Source: Primulina eburnea
Taxonomy: Eukaryota > Streptophyta > Magnoliopsida > Lamiales > Gesneriaceae
Direction: 5' to 3'
Assembly (NCBI RefSeq): GCF_022965805.1
Contig: NC_133101.1
Coordinates: 7,456,569 to 7,520,568 of the forward strand
DNA length: 64,000 bases
Positions 34,952-47,682 of the stretch are shown here, one piece after another. Below the pieces are notes generated by a model, which was not told where the DNA came from, searched no databases, and worked only from the letters and a program-made list of their open reading frames with translations. The translations under genes were made by a program, and so were the position numbers. Positions within the stretch are counted from its first letter, which is position 1. The number at the start of each line of letters is the position of its first letter.

Positions 34952-37900
34952 CTGTGAGTGTGTATATATGTATGTAATACAGAGGTCCACTTTGAAAATA
35001 TTTTTTATAAGTATTTGGTTGACTGCAAGAGATAAGGATGACACACAAGACACCCGGTGGGAGACATCAATGAGTGACTGAAGAATGTGCTGTCTCCATG
35101 TTGGCTGGTAGATTGCTTTTATTGAAGCATGGGGCTTCGCTAAAATTTTGAAAATAAATTATTTGACCTCTATGTATTTCGTAATATATTCTTTTATTCG
35201 GGTTATTCATAATTTTTTTTATAATAAAAATATTAAAAATATTAATTTTTATTGTGAATATCGGTAGAGTTGACATATCTCACAGATAAAGATTCGTGAT
35301 ATCATCTCACGAAAGACCTACTCAAATTATTTTGCTTTGTTCTGCTTTTTTTTTTTTATATAAAATTATATTTGAATCATTAATGTTTTTGTTTTTATAC
35401 ATCGATTCTTATTGTTTTTTGAACTCTAGTCATGTGGGATGAAATATACATATTTTCCGAAAACACTACCCACAAAAAAATTGTTTTACCAGCCCTTTAA
35501 AAAAAAAAATAAACAAATAGAAGTATCTGAGATTATTTCAGGCTTGTAACAATGCAAGTATGTTGCATTTATCTAAATTAATTGTATCTATATTTAAAAT
35601 ACAAAATATCGACTTATGCTATTGTTATATATTATATCTAAAAAATGTCAGTTATTAGACACTAACAAAATAAAAACTTATCAATTTACATATAATTTCT
35701 GGAGTAGAAATATTCTATATATATATATATGTATGTATATGTTACTGTGTAAAATTGGGAAGGTAATTAGGGAATCAAAAGACTCATACCAAAGAGAACA
35801 AAGATCCATTTATGATTCTTTAGTCTAAAGTTGTGATTTTAATTTATATGATGTATCATATTATTTCTCAAACTAAAAATATTTAGAATCTAGAAAAATA
35901 CTGAGATATAGGAATGTTATAATCCCAAGGGGTATGTTCGAAAATCGAAAAGAATTACATAGACAACTAAAATTCTCAGTATATTATATATATGTATAGT
36001 CTTAAAACCATTGAAATTTTCACATTCCACAATATTAAGTTCCAATTATACATCATGCGTACTTGACCAGGAGCAAGAAGAAACTCAATGATGATTTAAA
36101 AGATAAGCCAGCTGCAGGCCTGTCCAAAGACCATGTTCTTCAAATCATACACACACAAACACACACAAATAAATATACATATAAAACTGGTGCTGAAACA
36201 TTAATTATAGCAAAGTCACATGAAGTTTTTCACGCTGTTAATGATGTTAACTTCCTTTGCAAACAAATATATATCATAAATCTTTGCAAGGTCATCCCAT
36301 ATTCATCAGATCATATGTATATCATGCATGCATGCGCAGCTGCTTATGATTCTATATATTTCAGAGCCAGTCCACACACATATATAGACTCGAGCATGAT
36401 CGAACAAGGATGTATAGAGTCATTTCGTTTTATCGACAAAATAAAAGTTCTGATTATCTTAAAACTACAGATTAAATGGTCATTCTCATCAAATTATGAT
36501 GTCTCCCGGCCTCCTCTTTCTGTGTATAAACATTTATACACATACTTTTGACCTCAAGCATACACTCGAAACACAGATTGACTTGGAAAAGCTAATTCCC
36601 TTTATTTCCTAGGATACCAAATTCTTTTATCTTTTTTCCCAAAGATCAAGGTCAATGAGTTGAAGTGGGATTACATTCATTCAATTTAGTGAGTATATAT
36701 ATCCATTATACATTATATGAATTTTACAGCTTCTGGAAAAGGGCTGTTGAGCTTCATCCCTTGTATATATCTTGATTGTGCTTCCAAATTCTTTTGACAA
36801 AATTTGAGCAAAAAAAACCAATCACGGAAATGCATGACAATTCTCGTCTATGCTTCATGTTCTTGCAATAGTTTCTTGGTATTGCTGTTGAGTACTTCAC
36901 AAAAGGTATATAGATTTTCTACTTAGTTTGTGTACTTTACGTGTCAAGGCATTAAGTAATTCGGAGCTTGGATTGTCGATCTATCCGCTCCAATTCAGCT
37001 CCATCACCTTGTCAAAATATACATATACAGAAGGATATAACAATTGAAAAAATTTCATGCATGCATTTTGAATCTTTTTTTCATAAATATCTACTAAATC
37101 ACGATGATTTCGAATGTATATGAGCAATAAACTGCACTTTTCCCTTCGGAAATGTTTTCTTATTCAAGGGTTTTGACTGTCCCATTTTCTTTTGCAATAT
37201 GGAATCTCAGACTCTCTCAAAGTTTAAAACCTAACAAAGCAGATCATGGGCTGTTTTTAGTTTGTCCATATTTTGAGGACATTGATGATTGTGTACAAAA
37301 GCATGGTCAGTAGAGTATAGGGTCAGAATTCAGATCGCTACCTCTCGATTTTTTTTTAGATTTCATACGTAAATATATAAAATGTAAGTATCACATCCGC
37401 AAACGTTTTTATATGGCGATATTTATCAGTCGTTATCTCCTCGTAAATTTCGTCCTGCTCTTGATAAGTCTATTTCAGCAACTATACCATAGCCGTTGGA
37501 CCATTTTTATCCTTCTTTATTTCAAAATTTCCTGGCTTTACTACTACAAGTTTACTTGCATGTAAAGTAGAAGAAACCCTTTTTGCATAAAGGTTTTTGT
37601 AACCAATTGTTTGTGCCTACTTCCAAGAATTGGAATAAATAATTGCATTAGACTAGCCTTCGAAGTAAAGTTATCAAATGGACCGCAAAACAAAAGGGAA
37701 GTTATATATATTCCTTCACTTGAGATGGCTTAAAATTCAGTGTACCACGTACCCGAAATCGCCTTTTTGTAGGATAATTATTATCTATAGATAATAGTAT
37801 ATAGAGACAACAGTTTATTCAAAACTTCATTGTAAATATATTTCTCTATATCGATGGAATATTCGCCGTAAATCAAATATATGGAATCATATGAATGGAA

Positions 37901-38496
37901 CAAATAACTAAAAATTAATTGGCATGTATGGCACATGATCATAATTCACCAAATGTGAGAAGTTTGCATTGAGAGACTATAATGAGCATACATGAATATA
38001 CTTAAACACGATCACTCAAATTTTCGAAATAATCGATAATGTTGAAAATTTAATTTCTGTAGGTATATGGCTTGAAGACTTGTTTTCTTATATTTAACCA
38101 AAGTTTTGCCTTTTACTTGAACAGAATATGACAAAAACTAAAAGGGAAATTTTACAATACATTCATTTTAGCAGTACTTAATTCTTCAATACAAATGCAT
38201 ATTTCAGATCTTGAATTAACCACAGTTTAAGAACATAAACAGCACTGTGGTTATCGTCAGATCATTACAGAGACATCGTCCATCTTACAATTAATAAGAT
38301 CACTTCTTGAATATTATACTATATATACGGTGTATTCCAAGATTCAACATTAGTTAAGTTGTATATAATATAATAATAGATTCATTTTTTATTATTTACA
38401 AGAAACTTATAATATCAATAATAATGATGATGATGACAACTCTTCATCCATTGCATATCAACATATCGTACCCATGCATCTCTTTAGCAGATCCAT
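34385..38496. other. intergenic; SKU5 3' UTR, microsatellite, MITE fragment
   Basis: The SKU5 3' UTR probably ends near 34600-34740. A TG/TA-rich microsatellite lies at about 34907-34975 and a MITE fragment at 35190-35335. A 162-codon open frame at 36063-36551 has no recognisable domain and contains simple ACACACAAACAC repeat; I do not call it a gene. The rest is AT-rich with no signal. Confidence 0.5.
35190..35335 (+). mobile_element. right part of a GTGAGACGGTCTCAC MITE
   Basis: It keeps GGGTTATTCAT, AATTTTTATTGTGAATATCG, GTAGAGTTGACATATCTCAC and the end CATCTCACGAAAGACCTACTC. The left terminus is missing. Confidence 0.7.
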
Positions 38497-39898
38497 TCAC
38501 TTCCACAGATCAATCTGGCAGCTTGACAACGTTGAGTTCGAAGCATTATCCAAGGCCATTTCTTGCTTCTCCAAGTTCCTAGCAATCATATCGGAATCTT
38601 CAGCGACCGGGAATGTTTCGTTTTCTTTAGAAATTTCTTCTTGGCTAAGTTGGGATGCCACAAATTTGTCAAGAATCCTCCAGTCTGTAACCTGGTCGTT
38701 GGAATTTTTTTCATCATTGTTTTTAAACATTGAGTGAAAATTTTGATCAATGTGTATTTGTTCTTGATTAAGCCCCCGATGGGTGCAAGAAATTGCTGCC
38801 AATGTTCATGTTGTTCAGGCCTGAAAAGAAGCCATTTTCGGACATTCTAAAAGAGGAAGCTGGAGGAAATGGTCTGGTGTGATTCCATACTGCAAATCGA
38901 GCTCTTTCTTGCAAGAATTGTAGTTAGGGTACGGATATTGGAGATTTGAACGAGAGTGCTGATTAGGGGAGTCCATATCCTGCATGAATGAAATTTGATC
39001 ATCATACCAGATAGGTGAATCGTGCTCGCCCATGAGTTTGCGAACCGTTGCTAATCGTTTCTTGAAAACCCTGCAAACTACCCATCCTTCTTCCTGTGTA
39101 TACAATGATCAGAATTATACGACTGTATTAGGATGCTGCCACCATATATATACACTTTTTCCACGTAAATTGTGTTAAATTCTGTATTTTTTCAATCAAA
39201 GATTATGCTAATTTTTTGCTAAAGAGATCATGAAAAGCCTAATTTCCTATGGCATTTTCAGGAAAAAAAATTATATTCATGTATTTGCACAAGTACTACT
39301 TTACTTGCCTGAGGGGTTCCATTTTCATCAGTCTCCAGACGATATTCGTGCATGATCCAATCTGATTTTTGACCATTTGGTGCTCTTCCTTTGTAAAAGA
39401 CCAAGGTTTTTCTCATACCAATCAACTCTTGCTTCGAATAAATCGCCTTGTCTCGTCCAGTTGCCTTCCAAAACCCTGCTCCAGTGGCTCTATTCGTGCG
39501 CGTTCCAGTTGGATATTTCTTATCTTTGTGGCTGAAAAAGTACCATTCATTTTGCTCTTCTGTTCCTATTCTGCATAGCTCTAATGAAAAATCAACTAAT
39601 AATGTTAGGTTTATTTTCTTTGTTACACTAATACAATATTTATTATAATATCACATTAGTGTGTGTATGTAAGTGTGTGAATTCGTGATAATAAAAACTT
39701 ATGAAAATATGAAGTTTGTCAAAATCATAATGTCACACCTTCAAGATCCCATGGCTCAATTTTGTAAAGATCAACATCTTTGATTACATCCAAGTCGATT
39801 CGTCTTGAATTAACCTTTCTCCTTAGATAATAATCAACAAGTTCTTCATCGGTAGGATGGAAGCGGAAACCGGGAGGAACATGTGAAATAGTATTCAT
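38497..39898 (-). CDS. NAC transcription factor, VND type, with two internal TGA codons
   Basis: VND-type NACs switch on xylem vessel and secondary-wall genes. Minus-strand exons are 39898-39739, 39580-39309 and 39093-38497. The NAC domain is complete over exons 1-2 and the start of 3: [71 protein letters not shown] and [13 protein letters not shown]. The C-terminal [17 protein letters not shown] is the signature that points to VND rather than other NACs, and the natural end is CQIDLWK. Intron 2 begins GC (GC-AG type). In exon 3 the frame meets TGA at 38815-38817 and 38806-38808, after [12 protein letters not shown], then reopens in the same frame. A shifted frame stays open across this ~60-bp patch. 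Either two indels in the assembly or a real truncation explains this. Confidence 0.85.
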
Positions 39899-41926
39899 TA
39901 TTTCTTGAATTATTCAGAGAGCTGCTATTCAAATTCATAGTTAATTTTAGCTGATCATGGCCCTAGACTAGAAACATTTTTGGTATTTAATTAAAAGAAC
40001 AATATTTAAACAGTTCAATTCCTCTTTCTAATCTCACGCAAATTTTTCGTTAAATCGTATCAGCAAATTTAAATGTAAAATATACCAGATGTTAATCTTC
40101 AAATTGGTTCCTATTCAAAAGAATTTGAAAAAAAATGTTACCAATGAAATGCAGAATCACATGATTTTGTGTTTGTGATTGTACATAGGCAGTGCTGTAA
40201 TCATCATTCAAAATTCTTAAATATTTTGCGAAACAAAGAAAAATAAGAAAACGAAAAGAATACGTTTAGGAAATTATTTAAAATCACAGAGATAGTAAAT
40301 TAAAAAAAAACAAGGGATCAATTGATTATAATGTAGATTTTGCAAAAGAATTTAACTACCATATTCATTACATCTTTCTTCGATTTTGTTTTTAATATTG
40401 GCTGAGATTTAATTCACATATATTCAATGAATTCTGATATTTTTTTTAGAAAACCCTCAAACATAATAAGTGAAGGTGCCAAGCATGCATGCAAGTAATC
40501 ATGGTAAACACAATCACATGTTTTTTATGGTTCGATCTAAAATTCTTCCAAACATTGATAAGATCCATCCATTCACTATACTTTAGCCTGTCGTAGACTA
40601 CTAAAACAAGATATCTCTACGCCATACGCTTTTCGTTATCCCTGAACTATCCCTTCGGATACAAATTATCCATGCAATATATGTCGAATATTTAAAAAAT
40701 AATAATGAATTCACTCACTTGATTGCTAGAAATCATGCATATGAAATATATTGGTAAGGTTATTATTGTACATAGAAGTAGAAATTTGACATGTGATGAT
40801 AACTTTTTTTGCATGAAACCTAACTTATCATCACTTCTTTAGGTCACTTTACACCTCCTTGGCAACAAAATTATAGCGCCATCAAAAAGGGTTGCAAGAA
40901 TGAAGAGAAAAAAATCAAAATTACGGGAAAAGTGAAATTGAATCTCGAGTTCGAAGTAAATATAATATAGATAGATAATTGGATCCGTTCTAGTATAAAA
41001 TTTAAGAATAAAAAGAATTGTTGAAAACGTGAAGGTGTTGATATTATTAGAAGCATACTCCAGAAATTAATTAGTTTCGATCGATGAAACAAATATAATA
41101 TTGATTCAACACATGATATGAAGTAACATCGATCGATCGATCGATACATTTTAGAATACAATATCGAAAAAAAGAATATATTTAGAACACTTTTGAAAGT
41201 AGTCGATGAGCAAAAAAAAAAGCATTCCTACATAGAAATGAAATGAATCAAGAAAACGCAAACCTTAAAGTTTTCAAATCCAGTGATATAGAACTGATCA
41301 CAACTCTCCAATCGATCCGATCTACCCAAAGCAGAAAGTGTCTCTTAAAAAACCCTTATGAAATAAACTCGCAACTTCTGCCCAAATCCCGAGAAACATG
41401 TTCCGAAGCTATTGGAATATATAGGATTTAGCTAGAAAGCCAAGACAACAACAAGACAAGAAAAGACAACAGATGCTTTCCTCGGGCATCGAAGAACTGC
41501 ACGTACTGTCTTCTTGTTGTCTCGACCGGGTTCGATCCGGAGAAAACAGGTGCAGTTCTCGTGCGAACGAATGGAAAAAAACATCAAAGGAAGGATAAAA
41601 AAAACCCAAGTGGGTGAGCAAGGGAAGAATGGAAGATCAATTGGAATTTGTATATATATAAGAGAGAAAAGCAGCAACAAATTCTGCAGAGGTAGCAGAG
41701 GAAGAAAAAAGAGAAACCCTAAATGATGATTACTTTACCTAATAATTTTTTTTGTTTTTAAGATTATTATCAAAACTCACTATCAACAGTGAGCAGAATT
41801 GTGGGGAAAGTTTGATGGGTGAGAGAGAAAAGGTGGCGCAAAATTGGCAATAGAGAGAGAAAGAACGTGTGGGCACCTCCGCCAACCGCCATTGATGGAG
41901 ATGAGATTGTAATATTTTTTTATGGT
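39899..41926. other. NAC upstream region and intergenic sequence
   Basis: The NAC promoter should lie just above 39898, but no clear TATA box was found. At 41490-41570 there is an imperfect hairpin (see findings). TATATATATAAGAG at about 41651-41664 followed by purine-rich sequence looks promoter-like, but no coding region follows. The rest shows nothing. Confidence 0.4.
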
Positions 41927-42300
41927 AAAAATTTGTGTTAGACGGTCTCACGGGTTGTATTTTGTGGGACGAATCTCTTATTTGGGTCATCTATGAAAAA
42001 ATATTACTTTTTATGCTAAGAATATTTGTGATACCTTGTCTCAAATATTAAAAATTAAAGATTTAAAATGAGTTTATAATAGGTTTACAAAGGACTTCTA
42101 TAACAACTTGAGTTAATCATTTTCGTAAAGCGAGAATGAATACGAAGTAGTTGTTATAGGGGCCCATTATGCAGTCACGCATGCGCGGGCCCGGGCCCGT
42201 GCTCGGGACGTGACAATATTAATTTTTATTGTGAATATCGATAGAGTTGACCCGTCTCACAGATAAAAATTCGTAAAACCGTATCACAAGAGACATACTC
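41927..42300 (+). mobile_element. GTGAGACGGTCTCAC MITE split by a TRIM solo LTR
   Basis: The left part (41927-42026: TTAGACGGTCTCACGGGTTG ... TATGCTAAGAATATT) and the right part (42216-42300: ATATTAATTTTTATTGTGAA ... GTATCACAAGAGACATACTC) together make one MITE. It is interrupted exactly by the solo LTR 42027-42215. Confidence 0.9.
42027..42215 (+). repeat. solo LTR of the TRIM family
   Basis: The 189-bp sequence from TGTGATACC to GGGACGTGACA matches the LTRs at 6356 and 6760. It is flanked by a perfect duplication ATATT (42022-42026 and 42216-42220), so it arose by recombination between the two LTRs of a complete TRIM. Confidence 0.95.
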
Positions 42301-43965
42301 ATATTTTAAAGGTTTCGTTACAGACAAAAAGTACGAGATACAATTATTTTAACAGATTTTTTTAGAAAATATTAGTCTTCGGGTACATGCGTTGTATGAT
42401 TCTACGATATATTTTAGATAGAAAGATGTAGGCGAAGTTCGGTTTCATTTTTAAAGTCTCAGGAACAAATCTTGGGGAAAGTTTGAGAGTAATGTTTGTT
42501 TCGCGGGTTGAAATATGTAAGATTTTGTTTATACGTTTTGAGAAAAAATCATGTTTAGGGATCTTATAATATAATTGTAAATTCCTTGATGTTTTTAGGG
42601 AGTCAAATATGCAAGATTGTCAAACATATATGTCATATCTATGCTTCGATAAAATAAGATTAAAACCAACAAAACACAAATTAATTGGACTAATACACAA
42701 CTTTGATAAATCAAAGAACCAAAAAATTAAACATGACAACTTAGAAGACTAATTAACTATTTTTTCAATTTTGTTATCTTAGGTTTTGTCTATTTTACAC
42801 ATTCTATTTCAAATTTTTAGAACAAAAGCATTCAAAAAAACTAGTTTCATATTTATCAAATTTAACTTTTCATCCCTCCCAAAGAAATTCTGTTTAGTAA
42901 TATCATCTAATATAGTATTAAATACTTCAATAACTTGACCGCTATGGGGGAATATTACTTTTTTCATCATCTGTATTTTCTTTTTTACGATATTTTGATA
43001 TTTTATATTGTCAAATTGAATATTTTTCTTGTAATTTTTTGAAAATTTTAATCATTCTCCATGTGAGTGATTTAGATTGTCAGCCACATGTCAACGTTAC
43101 GTGAAAAAGAACTAAAATTGAAGAAAAAAATAGTGAATTAAGATTGAATTTCGATTTTAGAAATTATGCCCATTTTTTTAAAAAATACATAATTGAACAT
43201 ACATTTTAATCTTCAAAAAAATTAGAAAAGACTATTTTCCTCAAAACAAATTTTCAAACATACCGGAAAAATAAGCAAATAGATACTAAAAACTTTAAAC
43301 TCGGCTCAGTCCTAAATTATAATTTCACTTCCACATTTTTTTCTTTAACATTTTAATACATATAAATGAAAAATTACATTTTTGTTCAGATAACTCGTGT
43401 TTTTCATTTTTTCTCATACTGTAAGTTACGGGCTTAGCCTACTTAATTCATCATATATTTTTTATTTCATTTTTTTCTCCTTTTTCGTCGAAATTTTTAC
43501 GTGGTGCCAGAAAATGAAATGTAGCACCAAAAACTGTTGGCATGGTGCAGGATTGTCGATGTGTCTGATTCCAAGCCATAACTACAGTAAAAAAATATTG
43601 AAATTGAAAAAATAATTGCAAATTAGTGGAAAATACCATGAATTGATTGACAACAAGAAAAAAAATTAAAATAACACAAAATTCACAAGACAAAATATAA
43701 ATTTCCTATGTAAAGTGATGTCAATGGGGCGGATGGTGATGAGTTTGTCATCTCCATCCTCACCCAGTCCATATCCGTTTCTCAGTTCTATCTAACCACA
43801 CAAGGATTAAATCTCCATCATCCGCTTCAAATATCTATTGAGTTGGCCAAAAATCTAAATCGAATAATCTCAAGCGATATTGAGATAGACGAGTGTTTGA
43901 TCATTTGTTCAGATTTCGTTATGTTTCTTTTTGTTAAAAGTTCCAAAACTCATGACCAAAAAACA

Positions 43966-44150
43966 AGAGTATGTCTTCTATAAGACGATCTTACAGATCT
44001 ATATCCATAAAATGGATTGACTCGATTCATATCTACAATGAAATGTAATACTTGTGAAATAAGACGTAATACTTTTCATAAGCCAGATTAGATATCCGTC
44101 TAAAAAATTTGACATGCATGTGAGACAATCTCATAGGATTTTTGTGGAAA
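43966..44150 (-). mobile_element. diverged GTGAGACGGTCTCAC MITE, inverted
   Basis: It starts GAGTATGTCTTCTATAAGACGATCTTACAG, the complement of the usual right end, and finishes GCATGTGAGACAATCTCATAGG, the complement of the usual left end. The internal ATTGACTCGATTCATATC fits GATATCGGTAGGGTTGACCC. Confidence 0.65.
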
Positions 44151-45663
44151 AATGGTCTAATCTAATTTCTATTAGATTTGTGGAAAAAAATCATAATTTT
44201 ATTAGTATTTATATATATTTATTAAAAATGTCCAATTAATATTTGGGTTGTTACATTATTATTATTATCGAGATGGATTTGAAGATGGAGCTGATAGCAT
44301 CCTCATACTTGTCTCTTTTTGCATTTTCAGCCCGGGAAACCCTAAGTCCAATATAAAGCAATTATTCTCCAAAAAAATCACCTGATTTCCACGTTTGGTA
44401 TATTAAATATTGTTTTATAGTCTTTTATAGTTTTATTAGAGATAATATATAATAATATAATATTTAGTATTCCGCGTCTAAAACAATACGATATTTTTTT
44501 GAATTGACTCCTACGAAGAATCCGTGTTGACGAGAAGACGGTAAAAGGAACTTTCACGTAAAAAAATGTTTATTCGAAGACTACCGCGAGACACCATAAT
44601 AAGTGCCAAAATAATTCTGCCTACAAAATGCATTATTTAACTTGCCTATTGTTATAGTTAGTTCTTGAACTTGAAATCTCGTCTGATAGATAAACCACAA
44701 TTCATCGACGCCTCTTTTACTCGATTTATATATCACAAAAAAAAATTAATTGTAAAAATCACCCAATATTATAGATTTATTTACGTTAATTGACACCTTT
44801 ATTTGTTTACATTAGTGTTTTCTCAAGTTACAGTGACTCAATTGAAACCTTGAAGCCAAAAGAAGAGTAAGAGTAAAGTGCCTATGGGTCCTTTGTGCTT
44901 TTGATAATTAAGCTAAAACATATTGTAAAATACTCCATGGTGGATTTTTTTTTTTTTTTTTTTTTTTTGCGAGGCCAAATATATACTGGTTTTTCTATGG
45001 GATAGCCATTTATTTTAAAAAAAAAAACAGGAGCCAAAAAAATAATTTGTTCCTGAAAAAACCCATCTGTCCAAATGGGGGAAAATGGTCCCATTTAGAG
45101 AGAACAATTTCCCTATTCCCTACCATTTCTTGTTCATCACTAATGAGCAATGACCGATTGGGGCCCGAATGCGCACGGGGAACACTTGATTCTTTGGTTG
45201 TATATTTCGATTTCTAAAATGAATGGTAATAATTTCAAGAAATTAGACTTTTTGTATGGTGAAAAAAGAATTAAGTTTGGGGTGTTTGTTATGATAATGA
45301 TTGCAATTAATTTCTTGTCCTATCTAATTTATTTCACTTAGTGGTTGGGTTGTTAAAATTGTTACCATCATGATTCAATCCATTTTCAATAGTTAAGGAT
45401 TACCCAATAAGAATGATCCAATTTTTTTTTTTTTGTAGAATAAGAAATACATTTTAAATAATTTATAATTCCTGAAAAGGTATAAATGGAATATATGATT
45501 TTTGTTTTGCCCTTTTATTTGTCATTCATGGCTCCGTGAGAATGATGAACCCAAATTCGGGAATAATTTGAATCTCAATTCTTTCCATTTAATCCTGTAC
45601 TTATGTATGTATTCAATTCATATGAAGTTGGTTCATAGATCATCTAAAATCAAAGTTCTAAGA

Positions 45664-45846
45664 CAAAAACTTGTGTGAGACGGTCTCATAGGTTGTATCT
45701 TGTGAGATATATCTCTTATTTGGGTCATCCATAATTTTTTTTTACTTTTTATGCTAATAGTATTACATTTCATTGTGAATATCGGTAGGGCTGACCCGTT
45801 TCACATATAAAGATTCGTGAGACAGTCTCACAAGAGACCTACTCAA
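45664..45846 (+). mobile_element. near-complete GTGAGACGGTCTCAC MITE
   Basis: It runs from ACAAAAACTTGTGTGAGACG to GTGAGACAGTCTCACAAGAG ACCTACTC. Each terminus contains its own palindrome and the two ends are inverted copies. Best reference copy in the window. Confidence 0.88.
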
Positions 45847-46697
45847 GTTCCAAATTTAGAACCAGATTTGAATTTCGACACTTTTAAAAAATCTCCTCTC
45901 TCAACTTAAAAAAAAAATTAAAATAAAAATTCACTCAATTATACTTACAATATTTCTTGAAGTTGTGGAAAAATATTTGGGGAAATTTAGAATTTTTTCC
46001 AACGTATAGATTATTTTTTGTTTTTTTTAACCAATAATATTGACATTATTTAACATATTCTACTATATATTTGCTGGACAAGATTGAATATAAACCAGTG
46101 ATGTTTGTTCCTCGTCGCCAATACGCTTCCTCACCACCACCGACTGTCATCATTATACTCTGTAATTTATTATGTATACAATTGTATGTATAATCATCAT
46201 CTACTTTTCGCCACTATTTTTTCTATATTAGAAATATAAGCTTTTTTTTACACATATATGTGTGTATTTGTTTGAAATTGGGTTTCAAATTTAGAGAGGA
46301 ATATAAATTTTAAGAATCGGAAATTCTTTTAACTAGTAAGTATAAAATGTGTTTGATATGGTCGGTGTTGTGCACAATACTACTGTTTGATCAAGTAGAT
46401 CTCGTGTGATGTTCATATGATCTAACGACTCTATGTTACACAATATCATGCTATGCACGGTAAAAGATACAAGTCCGTATAAAGCTTAAAGAAAAAATTA
46501 AGAAGCCCCGTCTCGAAACAATCGAGTTAGTATCCAACAAGCTAAATATTTATTGCGGGACAAAATTTATCTTAAAGCCCACGAAACATGGGGGAGAGAT
46601 TTTGTGAATGCTATATATAATCCGTGAAAATATGATTCAACACGGGATAGCTATGATCATCATATTGAAACTAATATCAATGATATGGCACCGTTAC

Positions 46698-47074
46698 TAA
46701 GGGTGGGTAAAAAATATTGAATTTTCGGTATAACCAGATTACCATATCGAAAAACTACCTAATTTTCGGTATGATAACGATATGAAATTTGAAAATATCG
46801 GTATATATCGGAATTCGAAATACCAAAAAAATATATATTATTTTAAAATATATAATATTTTAAAACAATAAATTAAAAAAATTATAAAGTTTTTCGGTAT
46901 AAAATGATATATACCGATATCGTATTGAAATCTCGGTATCATACCATTTCGATATAATCGGTATATTATTTATATGTACTGAAATTTTCGGTGTATCTGT
47001 ATAAAATTTGCTTATACCATAATTAGCGATACGATATATGTGGTATATAATTTCAATACAATATACTGCCCTTA
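46698..47074. mobile_element. non-autonomous hAT-like element
   Basis: The 377-bp element has ends TAAGGGTGGGTA and TACTGCCCTTA, a short imperfect terminal inverted repeat. It is flanked by 8-bp direct repeats ACCGTTAC (46690-46697) and ATCGTTAC (47075-47082), seven of eight matching. The interior is many TCGGTATA/TATACCGA-like units on both strands, with no coding capacity. Terminal sequence and 8-bp duplication fit hAT. Confidence 0.8.
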
Positions 47075-47082
47075 ATCGTTAC

Positions 47083-47613
47083 GGATTAAGGACGTTCGTA
47101 CATTTATATGGATGAATGTCTCAGGAGAGGTGACCTACCCATGTATTAAATGAACAACACGCTAATTATTTACGAGAGATGTTATAATCTTGTAATAATT
47201 TCTCATATATTATAAGTTCGATAACTTTAAGTTAGAATATATTCTGGAAAAGTTATATTTACATTGTTGCGGGACGATTATATTAAAAGTCCAAACTAAT
47301 AAAGTAATTTGAACGTGAGTTGTGTAATGTGGATGAACACAAAGGGGTCAACTTCAAAAAATTCGTTTTTTTATTAAATATAAAAGCTATTTTAACTCCA
47401 TCAGCTTATATATAAATATTTTATTTATCAAATAGTTTCAAAATAATAAGGATTATTAAAAATTACCAAATATTAATGTTAAATGTAACAGTGGAACGTG
47501 GGTCCCCTAACAGATACGGGATTTCGGTTTTGCGGCTTACATGTCTGGCGTGGCCTAGCTGATATCATTGAGTTTGGTGGCATCAAATTATCAAAATATA
47601 TTTTTATTATATT

Positions 47614-47674
<61 letters not shown>

Positions 47675-47682
47675 GTATATTA
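47083..47682. other. intergenic with a long (TA)n run
   Basis: No gene was seen. A TA microsatellite fills 47617-47671 and abuts the Helitron. Confidence 0.6.

Larger units (their letters stand above)
42301..46689. other. intergenic with two MITE copies
   Basis: AT-rich sequence with no recognised gene. MITE copies are at 43966-44150 and 45664-45846. A T-run occurs at 44947-44968. Frames near 45150-45341 and 44882-45094 have no family features. Confidence 0.5.

Noticed and set aside
36063..36551. 162-codon open frame with a basic N-terminus
   Set aside because: Contains simple ACACACAAACAC repeat and no domain; the start looks gene-like (MTRSKKKLNDDLKDK) but nothing upstream or downstream supports an exon.
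41520..41540. GGTTCGATCC, similar to a tRNA B box
   Set aside because: One base short of the consensus, and the surroundings cannot form a tRNA cloverleaf; it is the loop of the hairpin at 41488-41570.
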